Source: Labilithrix sp. | Lineage (GTDB): Bacteria; Myxococcota_A; Polyangia; Polyangiales; Polyangiaceae | Length of the DNA stretch: 64,000 bases | Assembly: GCA_019637175.1 (NCBI GenBank) | Contig: JAHBWD010000007.1 | Coordinates: forward strand, 1-64,000 | Direction of reading: 5' to 3' | In this document: positions 13,251 through 20,984 of the stretch, piece after piece | Numbering within the stretch: the first letter of the stretch is position 1 | Layout of the letters: each line of letters begins with the position of its first letter | Translations under genes and position numbers: made by a program | Notes under the pieces: generated by a model | Told to the model about the DNA's origin: nothing | Databases searched by the model: none | Seen by the model: only the letters and a program-made list of their open reading frames with translations

Positions 13251-14147
13251 TCAGCGCTTCGACTTGCCGTCGAGGCACGTCGCGCCGAAGCGGACCTGAC
13301 CAGGCTTGCACTCTTGCCAGAGCTCGCAGCGGCCGTTGTTCCAGCGCGTGTCCTTCGGGCACACGCACTGGTTGCCTTCACGCCGCTGCGTCGGATGACA
13401 CGACACGACGCACTGGCTGCCTTGCCACTCCTGTCCCTGCGGACAGCGGCACGCCGTGCCTTCGCGGATCATGCCGCCCTTGCAGTCCGCGTACGTCACC
13501 GTCGTGTTCGAAGCGCGGCTCGAGCCGCCGCTCGAACGCGACGACGGCGGCGCCACGGGTTGCGAAGGGCTCTCTTGCGCGCGGTTCGCGCGATCCTGCG
13601 CGTGCGCCGCCGCGGCGGTCGCGGCGACGACGGTGACCGCGCCGATGATCTGTCCGGCCGACGGGCCCTTCGAATACGTCTTGCGGCGAGAGGGCTGCTC
13701 TTGCGGCGGCGCGACCGGTTGCGACGGGTTCTCCGCGACCGCCACCGTCTTGCACGTGTTGTCGAGCCACGCCGTTCCGCTCGGGCAGGCGCATCCGTCG
13801 TCGTTCGCGATCGATCCGCCGGGGCACGTCTGGCACTGGTCGCGGATCCACGCGCTGCCGTTCGGGCACACGCACCCTTCGCCGTCTTGGGTCGCGCCGC
13901 CGGGACACGTGAAGGCCTGGCACTGCTCGGCGATCCACATCGTTCCGTTCGGGCAGACGCAGCCGTTGCCCTGCACCACCGATCCGCCGGGGCAGGTGAT
14001 CGTGGCGCCCGGGGGGAGGCTCGACCCGGTCGTGTCCGGCCGAGCGTCACTCGCGACGCGCGCGCGGCGCCCGCGGCCGCAGGCGACGAGCGCGAGCGCC
14101 ATCACGGCGACCAAGACGACGAGCACCCTTCCGCGGGGACGAAGCAT
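13251..14147 (-). CDS. Cysteine-rich repeat lipoprotein
   Basis: A 298-residue envelope protein. It begins with a lipoprotein signal (hydrophobic run, lipobox LVAC at about residue 23). The mature part has two blocks of short Cys repeats, of the form CPGG-x(5-8)-GC-x-CPNG-x-x-W: three or four units in residues 50-130 and another three from about 225. They are separated by a Pro/Ser/Gln linker that contains a short hydrophobic Ala/Val segment (QIIGAVTVVAATAAAAHA). The repeats resemble EGF-like or keratin-associated Cys motifs and should form disulfides outside the cytoplasm. No enzyme signature is seen; a surface or scaffold role is plausible. It diverges from the envelope gene at 14189. Confidence 0.75.
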   Translation of the reverse strand: MLRPRGRVLVVLVAVMALALVACGRGRRARVASDARPDTTGSSLPPGATITCPGGSVVQGNGCVCPNGTMWIAEQCQAFTCPGGATQDGEGCVCPNGSAWIRDQCQTCPGGSIANDDGCACPSGTAWLDNTCKTVAVAENPSQPVAPPQEQPSRRKTYSKGPSAGQIIGAVTVVAATAAAAHAQDRANRAQESPSQPVAPPSSRSSGGSSRASNTTVTYADCKGGMIREGTACRCPQGQEWQGSQCVVSCHPTQRREGNQCVCPKDTRWNNGRCELWQECKPGQVRFGATCLDGKSKR

Positions 14148-14188
14148 GACGCGAAGCCTAGCACTGCGTCCCGCGCGCTCGGGTTACG

Positions 14189-15082
14189 ATGCGATCGATG
14201 GTGTCTCGATTCCTGCGGCTCGCGACGCTCGTGATCGCGGCGGCGACGATCGCGTCGCCGGCGCGCGCGGATGATCGACGCGACGACACGTGGTCGGCGC
14301 TCTGGGCCGTGCGCCTCGCGGCGCCGCACATCGTCGGTGTGCGCGCGAGCTTCACCGACGTTCAATCGGGCTCGTCCGATCTCGGCCTCGGCCTCTGGAT
14401 GCACGGCACCGGGTATCACGAGGGCGACCTCAATTTTCGGTCGGCGACCGGCATCCGCCTCGTGCAGACCAACGGCATCGAGGGAGGGCTCTCGAGCGAC
14501 CTCGCGATCGGCCGGCGCTTCGACGTCACCGACGACGGCGGCGTCTTCATCCGCGGGGGCGCGCGCGGGTTCATCGAGGCCAACAACCTCGTACAGACGT
14601 CGATGCTCGAGGTGCCGCAGGTTCAGCTCGGCTACCAGATCACGAACGAAGGTGGGAAGACGTTCACGTCGTCGCGCCGGCGCCGCTCGCGCGATTGGCG
14701 CATGACGGAGACGCCGTACCTCTTCGAGCTCGCGGGCCGAGGCAGCATCGGCCTCGCGGCGCGCTACGAGATCGGCGCCGACAAGCGCGACTTCCGCCCC
14801 GCGCCGGCCGGCGGAGGCCACGTCGCGATCGGCTTCGGGCCGCTCCACGTCGAGGGCTCGTTCACGCGCCTCGCGCCCACCGGCGCCGTGCGCGCGCCGT
14901 TCGACGTCCTCGAGGTCAACGGGTGCTTCGTCGTGTCGGAGCTCGCGCTGTGCGGCGACGCCCGCTACCTCGTCACGTCGCTCGCGACCGCCGCGGGGCC
15001 GCCCGAGGCGCAGACGATCATCTACGCGGGCTTCACCCTCGGTCTCGCCCCCTTCGGCGCCCGGCTCGGCGGGACGTTCTGA
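14189..15082 (+). CDS. Secreted/outer-membrane-type protein, unknown
   Basis: A 297-residue protein with a Sec signal peptide (FLRLATLVIAAATIASPARA, cleavage after ARA near residue 27). The rest has alternating polar/hydrophobic strands and Gly-rich turns (GVFIRGGARGFIEANN, AGFTLGLAPFGARLGGTF), as in small outer-membrane barrels. The last residue is Phe, which fits an OMP beta-signal. It lies 1 bp before a second, shorter protein of similar pattern (LGYQI, GGGHVAIGFGPLHVEGS versus GGGHAALGIGPFRIEGS), so the two are a tandem duplication, probably cotranscribed. The start is the ATG at 14189; a second ATG at 14198 is equally possible. Confidence 0.65.
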   Translation: MRSMVSRFLRLATLVIAAATIASPARADDRRDDTWSALWAVRLAAPHIVGVRASFTDVQSGSSDLGLGLWMHGTGYHEGDLNFRSATGIRLVQTNGIEGGLSSDLAIGRRFDVTDDGGVFIRGGARGFIEANNLVQTSMLEVPQVQLGYQITNEGGKTFTSSRRRRSRDWRMTETPYLFELAGRGSIGLAARYEIGADKRDFRPAPAGGGHVAIGFGPLHVEGSFTRLAPTGAVRAPFDVLEVNGCFVVSELALCGDARYLVTSLATAAGPPEAQTIIYAGFTLGLAPFGARLGGTF

Positions 15083-15083
15083 G

Positions 15084-15869
15084 ATGCGCGTCGCTGTCGT
15101 CGCGAGCTTCTGCGCCGTGCTGCTCGCGGGCCGCGTCGCCCGCGCGCAGGTGCCGTGGAACGTCGGCGCGAAGATCTCGAAGGAGAGCCCGTCGATCCTC
15201 GCGCTGCGAGGCGGCTACGAGCACACGACGGCCGACGACGCGATGGGCGTCTCGCTCGCCCTCTGGAGCGCGACCTACGATCGCGACAGCCGCTACGTCG
15301 CGCACGCGCGGCTCGGCTACTCCGCGCCCGGCATCGACGGCGCGCTCGCGGGCGACTACGCCTTCGGCGGCCGGCTCGATCCCGGCGGCAACACGAACGG
15401 CTTCATCGTCCGCGGCGGCGTGCGAGGCCACTACTTCGGCACGGAGCGCTTCGTCTTCAGCTGGCTCTCGTTTCCTCGCGCGCAGCTCGGCTATCAGATC
15501 AAGATCGATGATCGCGATCTGCCGATCTTGTTCGAGATCGCGGGCAGCGCCGGCGTCTCGCTCCTCGGGCGCTTCAACGTCGACGACACCCGTCGCGTGC
15601 TTCGCCCGTCGGCCGAAGGCGGCGGGCACGCGGCGCTCGGGATCGGCCCGTTCCGCATCGAAGGATCGTACGCGCTCGTGGCGCCCCACGGCCCGCCGCG
15701 CACCCCCATCCACGTGGTCGACGGCGCGACGTGCGTTCACGTCGCGCCCGTCGGCATCTGCGCAGACGTTCGCTCGTTCCGAGGCGAGGCGCTCGACCCT
15801 TCGCTCGCGCCGAAGAGCGTCTCCGTCATCCAGGCGGGCCTGCTCTTCGGCTTCTGGCTCAACGATTGA
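15084..15869 (+). CDS. Secreted/outer-membrane-type protein, paralogue of the preceding gene
   Basis: A 261-residue protein with a signal peptide (VVASFCAVLLAGRVARAQ, cleavage after ARA). It shares with its neighbour the segments RAQLGYQIKI/QVQLGYQI, RPSAEGGGHAALGIGPFRIEGSY and a C-terminal strand ending in hydrophobic/aromatic residues (FGFWLND). This supports a common barrel-like or lipocalin-like fold of unknown ligand. The start ATG is 1 bp after the upstream stop, so the genes form one unit. It converges on the PrsW gene. Confidence 0.65.
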   Translation: MRVAVVASFCAVLLAGRVARAQVPWNVGAKISKESPSILALRGGYEHTTADDAMGVSLALWSATYDRDSRYVAHARLGYSAPGIDGALAGDYAFGGRLDPGGNTNGFIVRGGVRGHYFGTERFVFSWLSFPRAQLGYQIKIDDRDLPILFEIAGSAGVSLLGRFNVDDTRRVLRPSAEGGGHAALGIGPFRIEGSYALVAPHGPPRTPIHVVDGATCVHVAPVGICADVRSFRGEALDPSLAPKSVSVIQAGLLFGFWLND

Positions 15870-15872
15870 CGG

Positions 15873-17507
15873 CTAGATCTCGCGCAGCGTCCGGATGAAC
15901 GCGTAGATCAGGATCGCGACGCCGAGGAGGCCTTCGGCGAGCACGAGCGCGCCTTGCGTCGGACCGAGCGCGGAGACGGCGTAGACCGCGCAGGTGCCGG
16001 TGACGACCGCCAGCGCGAGGACGAAGACGTGGGTGAGCGAGAGCACCCGGTCGGCGCGGCGCCGCGCGGCGTCGACCGAGCCGAGGAACATGCGCACGAG
16101 GAAGAAGTAGACCCCCATCGCGAAGTAGCCGCCGCCGAACTCGTCGTGGGAGAGCAAGAAGTCGTAGGCGCCGTGCATGCCTACGATCATCAGCGCGGTG
16201 CGCGAGAAGTCGGCGGCGTACTTCTCGCGATCGCGGAGGAAGTCGTCGAGCGCCGCGGCGAGCGTGCCGGTGAGCGCCATGTGGAAGAAGTTGGCGGTCA
16301 AGAAGCGGCCGAGGCCCGCGTGGATGTCGCCGCTCGCGAGGTAGTTGAGGTTCTCCTCGGCGGCGAAGCCGAGGCCGACGAACGCGCCGCACACGAGCAC
16401 GTCGAGGCGGTCGCCCCACTTGCGCAGGATGGGCACGAGCGGCAGAAACAAGAGGAGCTTCGAGGCCTCCTCGCGGAGCCCGACGCCGAAGACGAAGTAG
16501 ATGACGTCGCGCGCGGGGTCGCCCGTCGCGACGAGCTTGAGCTGCGCTTCTTCGACGGCGATGAGCAGCACCGTCGGCGCGATGCTGAGCACCCCGAGCG
16601 CGAGCGCGAAGAGATAGAGCGGCGCGCGGAGCTTCCAGCGATCGCCGATCTTGCCGAGGCGCGCGCAGAAGAACGCCCACGCGAGCATCGCCACGCCGCT
16701 CAGGATGAGGCCCGCCTTCGTCGGTGCCGGGCGATACTCGAGGAAGAGCCACTTGACCGCGGCGCGCCAGTCGCGTTCGTGCACCGCGAAGCGGTACTTG
16801 CTCGAAGGTCCGGCGGCCGCCGCGACGCGCGGATCGGCGAGGCGCGCGCGGACGTGGTCCCAGGCGTCGGCCTTCATCCACAACGCGAGCGCGACGTCGA
16901 CGTCGGACGCGCGCTCGCGGAAGTGGACGCCCTCGCGTTCGAAGCGCTTCGCCGCCTCGTCGTAGTCTTGCGCTTTGAGCGCGCGCCTCGCGAGCGCGTG
17001 GTTCGTGAAGGCGAGGGGAGGGTCGCGGTCGGCGGCCTCCGTCACACGATCCGTGAGATCCTCGGGCGGGGCGCCCTTGTTGGCGGCGCGCCAGAAGCGA
17101 CCGACGAGCGCGACGTCGGGCGGCAGAGCCTCGATCAACCCGTCGAGCGCTTCGTCGCTCATCACGATCTCGTCGGGCGTCAGATCGGTGTCGCCGGCGA
17201 CGCCGCGGGAGAGCGCGCGCCGGAGTCGCGCCGCGCGCGCGCGTTCGTGGTTGTTCAAGAGCGCGACGACGAGGTCGACGCTCGGGCGCTCGCGCAAGAG
17301 GCGCACGTAGATCGCCTCCGCGGTCCCGAACTTGCGCGTATGCGAGAGCGCCGTCGCGCGCTCTTCGTCGGGCAGCGTCTGCTGCACGGCGCGCATGAGG
17401 CCCCACCCGATCGCGAACGTCATCACGAGCGCCACGATCGCGGGCAGCACGAAGCGCGGAGCGCCGGCGGGCGTGTACAAGAGCTCGTGGACGCGTCCCT
17501 TCGCCAT
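15873..17507 (-). CDS. PrsW-family intramembrane metalloprotease with a TPR-like N-terminal domain
   Basis: A 544-residue membrane protease. Residues 265-540 carry the PrsW/CPBP-type membrane domain with its metal and catalytic motifs: REEASK (E346, E347), AEENLNY (E384, E385), FFHMALTG (H409) and MHGAYDF (H445). PrsW of Bacillus cleaves the anti-sigma factor RsiW, releasing an ECF sigma factor. Between one N-terminal helix (about 19-38) and this domain lies a roughly 200-residue helical, soluble region with TPR-like repeats (RTAL, DYDEAAKRFEREG), which PrsW itself lacks. Topology would place it outside the cytoplasm, where it could sense or bind partners. No anti-sigma gene is adjacent; the sigma/anti-sigma pair at 28654-30081 is a possible but distant target. 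Confidence 0.85.
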   Translation of the reverse strand: MAKGRVHELLYTPAGAPRFVLPAIVALVMTFAIGWGLMRAVQQTLPDEERATALSHTRKFGTAEAIYVRLLRERPSVDLVVALLNNHERARAARLRRALSRGVAGDTDLTPDEIVMSDEALDGLIEALPPDVALVGRFWRAANKGAPPEDLTDRVTEAADRDPPLAFTNHALARRALKAQDYDEAAKRFEREGVHFRERASDVDVALALWMKADAWDHVRARLADPRVAAAAGPSSKYRFAVHERDWRAAVKWLFLEYRPAPTKAGLILSGVAMLAWAFFCARLGKIGDRWKLRAPLYLFALALGVLSIAPTVLLIAVEEAQLKLVATGDPARDVIYFVFGVGLREEASKLLLFLPLVPILRKWGDRLDVLVCGAFVGLGFAAEENLNYLASGDIHAGLGRFLTANFFHMALTGTLAAALDDFLRDREKYAADFSRTALMIVGMHGAYDFLLSHDEFGGGYFAMGVYFFLVRMFLGSVDAARRRADRVLSLTHVFVLALAVVTGTCAVYAVSALGPTQGALVLAEGLLGVAILIYAFIRTLREI

Positions 17508-17643
17508 CGTGCGGGGCCATTGTCGCGGAAGGTCGGCTCCCGCACCACGATTGTGACGAGCCCGTGACGGCCCCGGGCCATCGGGGCAAGGCGGGTGCGC
17601 ACGCCCTTACGCTCGGGCTGGCACGGCCCCATCCATTCGGGCC

Positions 17644-18765
17644 ATGCAAAGGAGGTTCTCGAAGTGGTGGGTGCGAGCGGGGCTGGCGGTTCGCCAGAAC
17701 CGCGCCGCGCTCCTTTTCATCGCGGCGTGGCTCGTGTCGAACTTCATGGTCCTGGTGCGGATCTTCGGGATGCCGAAGCTGGCCGCGCTGCTCGTCGCCG
17801 TCTGCGTGACGAAGGCGAGCGGCGGCTGGCCGAGCCTGTACCAGTCGTTCACCCAGGTCGTCGTCTTCGGGCTCGTCGCGTCGGCGCTCGTCACCAACGT
17901 GACGCGCCGGTATCGCCCCGAGGAGACGTGCCGCGCGCTGGCCGCGCGGTCTTCCGACCACGTCGTCGTCATCGGCTGGACGAACCTCGGGCGGCGGATC
18001 TTCGATCTCGTCACGGACGCGGGCAAGCCCGTCGTCGTCGTGGAGGAGAAGGCGGAGCTCATCGTGCCCCTCGTGCGCGACGAGCAGCCCGCGGTCATCG
18101 GCAGCGCGCAGGAGCGGCAGGTCCTCGTCGACGCCTCGGTCGCGCGCGCCCGCGTCGTCGTGATCGCCACCGACGATCTCGAGACCGCCGCGGTCGCGTC
18201 GCGGCTGGTCCGCGAGATGAACGCGAGCTGCGAGCTCGTCGTGCGCTGCCCCGACGACGACGTCGGCGCGCTCCTCGCGAAGACCCATCGCGCACGCGCG
18301 GTGTCGACGTCGCGCATGGCGGCCGATGTCATCCAGACGTTCGCCGTCAAGGCGCGCGCGAGGGCGGTCGTCGTCCTCGGCAAGAACAGCGTCGGCGAAC
18401 GCGCGGCCGAGGCGCTCGCGCACAAGCGCATCCCCTTCGTCCACGTCGAGGTCACCGAAGATCCCGCGGCCCTCGCCGCCGCCGGCGTTGCTCAGGCCGA
18501 TCTCGTCGTCGTGTGCGACGACGATCTCGGCAAGAACCTGATCCGCGTCGATCGCATCCGCGACGTGAACAAGCGCGCCAAGATCCTCTGTCGCGCCTTC
18601 CACGACGAGGCCGCCGAGATCCTCGCCCGGCCGCCGTTCGACTGCACCGTGCTGTCGACCTCGAAGGTCGCGTGCGAGGCGCTCGCGAAGGCGGGCGCCT
18701 TGCGCGAGGTGGGGATCGACGATGTCCCGGCCCCGAAGGTGCGGGCGCTGCTGGCGACGGCCTGA
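17644..18765 (+). CDS. RCK/TrkA-N double-domain protein with a short membrane domain
   Basis: A 373-residue protein. Residues 1-90 contain two or three hydrophobic helices (ALLFIAAWLVSNFMVLVRIF and VVVFGLVASALVTNVTRR). Two Rossmann-type TrkA-N/RCK domains follow, about 104-230 (DHVVVIGWTNLGRRIFDLV) and 237-350 (RAVVVLGKNSVGERAAEAL), the NAD or nucleotide-binding modules that gate K+ channels. The pore segment between the helices shows no TVGYG-like selectivity filter, so it is unlikely to conduct K+ by itself. It may be a regulatory subunit or a degenerate channel. Gly-x-Gly-x-x-Gly is altered in both domains (GWTNLG, GKNSVG), so nucleotide binding is uncertain. The ATG at 17644 follows a GGAGG-like site. 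Confidence 0.7.
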   Translation: MQRRFSKWWVRAGLAVRQNRAALLFIAAWLVSNFMVLVRIFGMPKLAALLVAVCVTKASGGWPSLYQSFTQVVVFGLVASALVTNVTRRYRPEETCRALAARSSDHVVVIGWTNLGRRIFDLVTDAGKPVVVVEEKAELIVPLVRDEQPAVIGSAQERQVLVDASVARARVVVIATDDLETAAVASRLVREMNASCELVVRCPDDDVGALLAKTHRARAVSTSRMAADVIQTFAVKARARAVVVLGKNSVGERAAEALAHKRIPFVHVEVTEDPAALAAAGVAQADLVVVCDDDLGKNLIRVDRIRDVNKRAKILCRAFHDEAAEILARPPFDCTVLSTSKVACEALAKAGALREVGIDDVPAPKVRALLATA

Positions 18766-18973
18766 TCTCCGCGCGATTTGCGCATGCGCACCTTTCGTCC
18801 GAACGCGACGAGATCCACACCTGGGACAAGAGACGCGTCCGTGACGGCTGGAATGATCGCGTGAGCCCGTACTTTTTCGGGGCTTCGGCGAATGCGGGGC
18901 GCGGCACGCCGAGTGCACTGCATCGAAGGCGAGGGGAACGCGCCACGCGCCGCACGCCGGCGCTCAGGACGGA

Positions 18974-18995
18974 TCTGCTCTCGCTCGGGAGCAGA
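18974..18995 (+). other. Leader hairpin next to a ribosome-binding site
   Basis: TCTGCTC and GAGCAGA form a perfect 7-bp stem with an 8-nt loop. The last base pairs abut the Shine-Dalgarno GAGGAAAGG (18994-19002) of the lipoprotein gene at 19009, so the structure could limit or protect ribosome access. There is no riboswitch consensus. Confidence 0.3.
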
Positions 18996-19008
18996 GGAAA
19001 GGTTTGTC

Positions 19009-20109
19009 ATGCGCAAGGTCACGCTCGGCGGTCTCTTCGTGTTCTCGGTCTCGGCGCTCGTCGCTTGCGGAGGTGACGATCTCGGAGGCTTTCGCCGCGG
19101 CCCCGCGCCCGCTGCGACCGATCCCGAAGTCGTGACGCCGGAGACGCAAGGCCCGGCCGCCAATCCCTCGGCGCCCGCGTGCTCTGGCGTCGCGGATCCG
19201 ATCGCGGTCGCCGTCAACGCGGGCGCGACCGACGTCCGCTTCGTGCGCGACGAGGTCTACTTCCGCGACGGCCTCCAGGTCTCTCGCGTGAAGAAGGACG
19301 GCACGGGCCGCGCCGACGTCTACGCGTCGAACGATCTCGTGCGGTCGTTCGCCGACGAGGACGTGCTCGTGACGATCGAGAGCCCGAACGCTCCCGACGC
19401 GGTGCTCAAGCTGATGCCCGTCACCGGCGCGGGGGCGGGACCGCTCGACCTCAAGCCCATCGCGCAGACCGTGGCGACCAACTGGACCGCCGCGGGCTCG
19501 TACGTGTTCGCGTCCGACAAGACGAGCCTCTACGTGATGGCCGACGTCGCGAACCAGGGCGACTCGATCTACCGGGTCGAGAAGCAGAACCTCCAGAACA
19601 TGACGTTGCTCGCTGCGCTCCAGGCGCCGATCACGGATCCGCAGCTCGCGGGCAGCGACGTGTGGTTCGTTCGCGACCAGAAGCGCGTCTATCGGATCGC
19701 GCAGGCGGCCTACGATCCGACCCTCGAAGAGAGGCCCACGCCGCAGCCGGCCACCGAGGTCTTCGGCATCGGCTACGCCGACTGCAAGCTCGCCGTGAGC
19801 AGCAAGCACGCGTTCTGCAGCACGGGGAAGGCGCTCGAGCAGCGCGATCTGAGCGGCGGAAATCTCAAGACGGTCCTCGACGGCGCCGCGGTGCTCGGCA
19901 GCGCGATCACCGCGAGCGACCAGGTGCTCGTTCGGTCGCTCCCGTCGAGCCCCACGGACGCGCTCAAGCACGGCATTCGGGCGGTGAAGGCCGACGGCAC
20001 GTCGACGGTCGTCGCGTGCGGCCGCGAGACGATCGAAGCGATCGCCGCCGACGCGAGCTCGGTCGTCTGGGCGGAGAAGGGCAAGGGCGTCTTCGTCGCG
20101 CCTCGCTGA
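19009..20109 (+). CDS. Lipoprotein with beta-propeller-like repeats, unknown
   Basis: A 366-residue lipoprotein: signal MRKVTLGGLFVFSVSALVAC with lipobox ALVAC at residues 16-20. An Ala/Pro-rich linker follows, then repeated strands of the form VYFRDG...VSRVKKDGTG, SLYVMADVANQGDSIYRVEK, DVWFVRDQKRVYRI and AFCSTGKALEQRDLSGG, the pattern of a DUF5050/TolB-type beta-propeller. No active-site residues are recognised; propellers of this kind bind ligands or report state on the cell surface. The ATG at 19009 has a strong Shine-Dalgarno and a signal peptide, which settles the start. It is 20 bp before the Tat lipoprotein gene and probably in its operon. Confidence 0.72.
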   Translation: MRKVTLGGLFVFSVSALVACGGDDLGGFRRGPAPAATDPEVVTPETQGPAANPSAPACSGVADPIAVAVNAGATDVRFVRDEVYFRDGLQVSRVKKDGTGRADVYASNDLVRSFADEDVLVTIESPNAPDAVLKLMPVTGAGAGPLDLKPIAQTVATNWTAAGSYVFASDKTSLYVMADVANQGDSIYRVEKQNLQNMTLLAALQAPITDPQLAGSDVWFVRDQKRVYRIAQAAYDPTLEERPTPQPATEVFGIGYADCKLAVSSKHAFCSTGKALEQRDLSGGNLKTVLDGAAVLGSAITASDQVLVRSLPSSPTDALKHGIRAVKADGTSTVVACGRETIEAIAADASSVVWAEKGKGVFVAPR

Positions 20110-20129
20110 CTGGAGTATGCTGCCCCGCG

Positions 20130-20984
20130 ATGAACGGGAAGGTATCGCGACGCGTCGTCCTCAAGGTCCTCGGCGCGGGGTCGGTTCTGCCGACGTCGCT
20201 CGTCGGCTGCGCCGACGACACGGATCTCAGCGGGAGCCAGTTCTTCAGCCCCGCGGAGCGCCGCGCCCTCGACGCGCTCGCGACGATCGTGATCCCTTCG
20301 GAGCCGGGTGCGCCCGGCGCCGCCGAGCTCGGCGCGGCGGCGTTCATCGAGCGCCTGCTCACCGCCTTCGACGTCGATCCGCCGGCGCTCTTCGCCGACG
20401 GCCCGTTCTCGGGGCGACAGGCCCTCCCGGACGGAAAGGGCGGCGCGGGCGAGACCCCGCCGAACGACTTCGCGCGCTTCCGGCCGATCGATCGCGTCAC
20501 CGAGAAGGTCTGGCGTGTTCGCCTCTATGGATCGAAGAAGGTCGAGGGCGGCGCCCTCAACGAGGGCATCGTGCCCGAGGTCGTCGGCCTGCGCGATCTG
20601 TTCAGAGACGGGCTCCAGAGAGCGATGGCCGAGGCGAAGAAGCCCATCGAGACGATGTCGCCGGACGAGCTCCGCGACGCGTTCGGCGGCCTCGACGTCG
20701 ATCTTCGGAACGCGATCGTCGATCTCGTGCCCCAGGCGGCGTTCGGCGCGCCGGAGTACGGAGGCAACCCCGGCGGGGCGGGGTGGAGGCTCGTCGACTT
20801 CGCGGGCGACATCCAGCCGCTCGGCTACAGCCTCTTCGACGAGACGACGGGAGCGTTCCGCGAGCGGCTCGACGCGCCGATGTCGACGAAGGATCTTCGG
20901 CCCGATCCCGCGCCGATGGATGCAGAGACGCGCGCGCTCCTCACGCAGGTCGTCGCGTTCACGGGCGGCAAGGTCTTCCCGTGA
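20130..20984 (+). CDS. Gluconate 2-dehydrogenase subunit 3-like Tat lipoprotein
   Basis: A 284-residue protein of the gluconate 2-dehydrogenase subunit 3 type, the small accessory subunit that escorts and anchors flavin dehydrogenases of the GMC type. The N terminus has a twin-arginine motif SRRVVLK (6-12) and then a lipobox LVGC (24-27), so it is likely exported folded by Tat and lipidated at C27. The family body begins at FFSPAERRALDALATIVIPS. Its stop overlaps the GTG of the GMC oxidoreductase gene by 4 bp, which matches the classic small-subunit/large-subunit order. No cytochrome c subunit follows, unlike complete gluconate dehydrogenases. Confidence 0.82.
   Translation: MNGKVSRRVVLKVLGAGSVLPTSLVGCADDTDLSGSQFFSPAERRALDALATIVIPSEPGAPGAAELGAAAFIERLLTAFDVDPPALFADGPFSGRQALPDGKGGAGETPPNDFARFRPIDRVTEKVWRVRLYGSKKVEGGALNEGIVPEVVGLRDLFRDGLQRAMAEAKKPIETMSPDELRDAFGGLDVDLRNAIVDLVPQAAFGAPEYGGNPGGAGWRLVDFAGDIQPLGYSLFDETTGAFRERLDAPMSTKDLRPDPAPMDAETRALLTQVVAFTGGKVFP

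Noticed and set aside
18779..18790. Terminator at the palindrome TGCGCATGCGCA after the RCK gene
   Set aside because: It has no loop and no T-run; a 12-bp self-complementary sequence of this composition is expected by chance in GC-rich DNA.
15859..18918. Open frame of 1019 codons on the minus strand
   Set aside because: It runs antisense or out of frame across the PrsW and RCK genes and has a low-complexity Arg/Ala/His composition.
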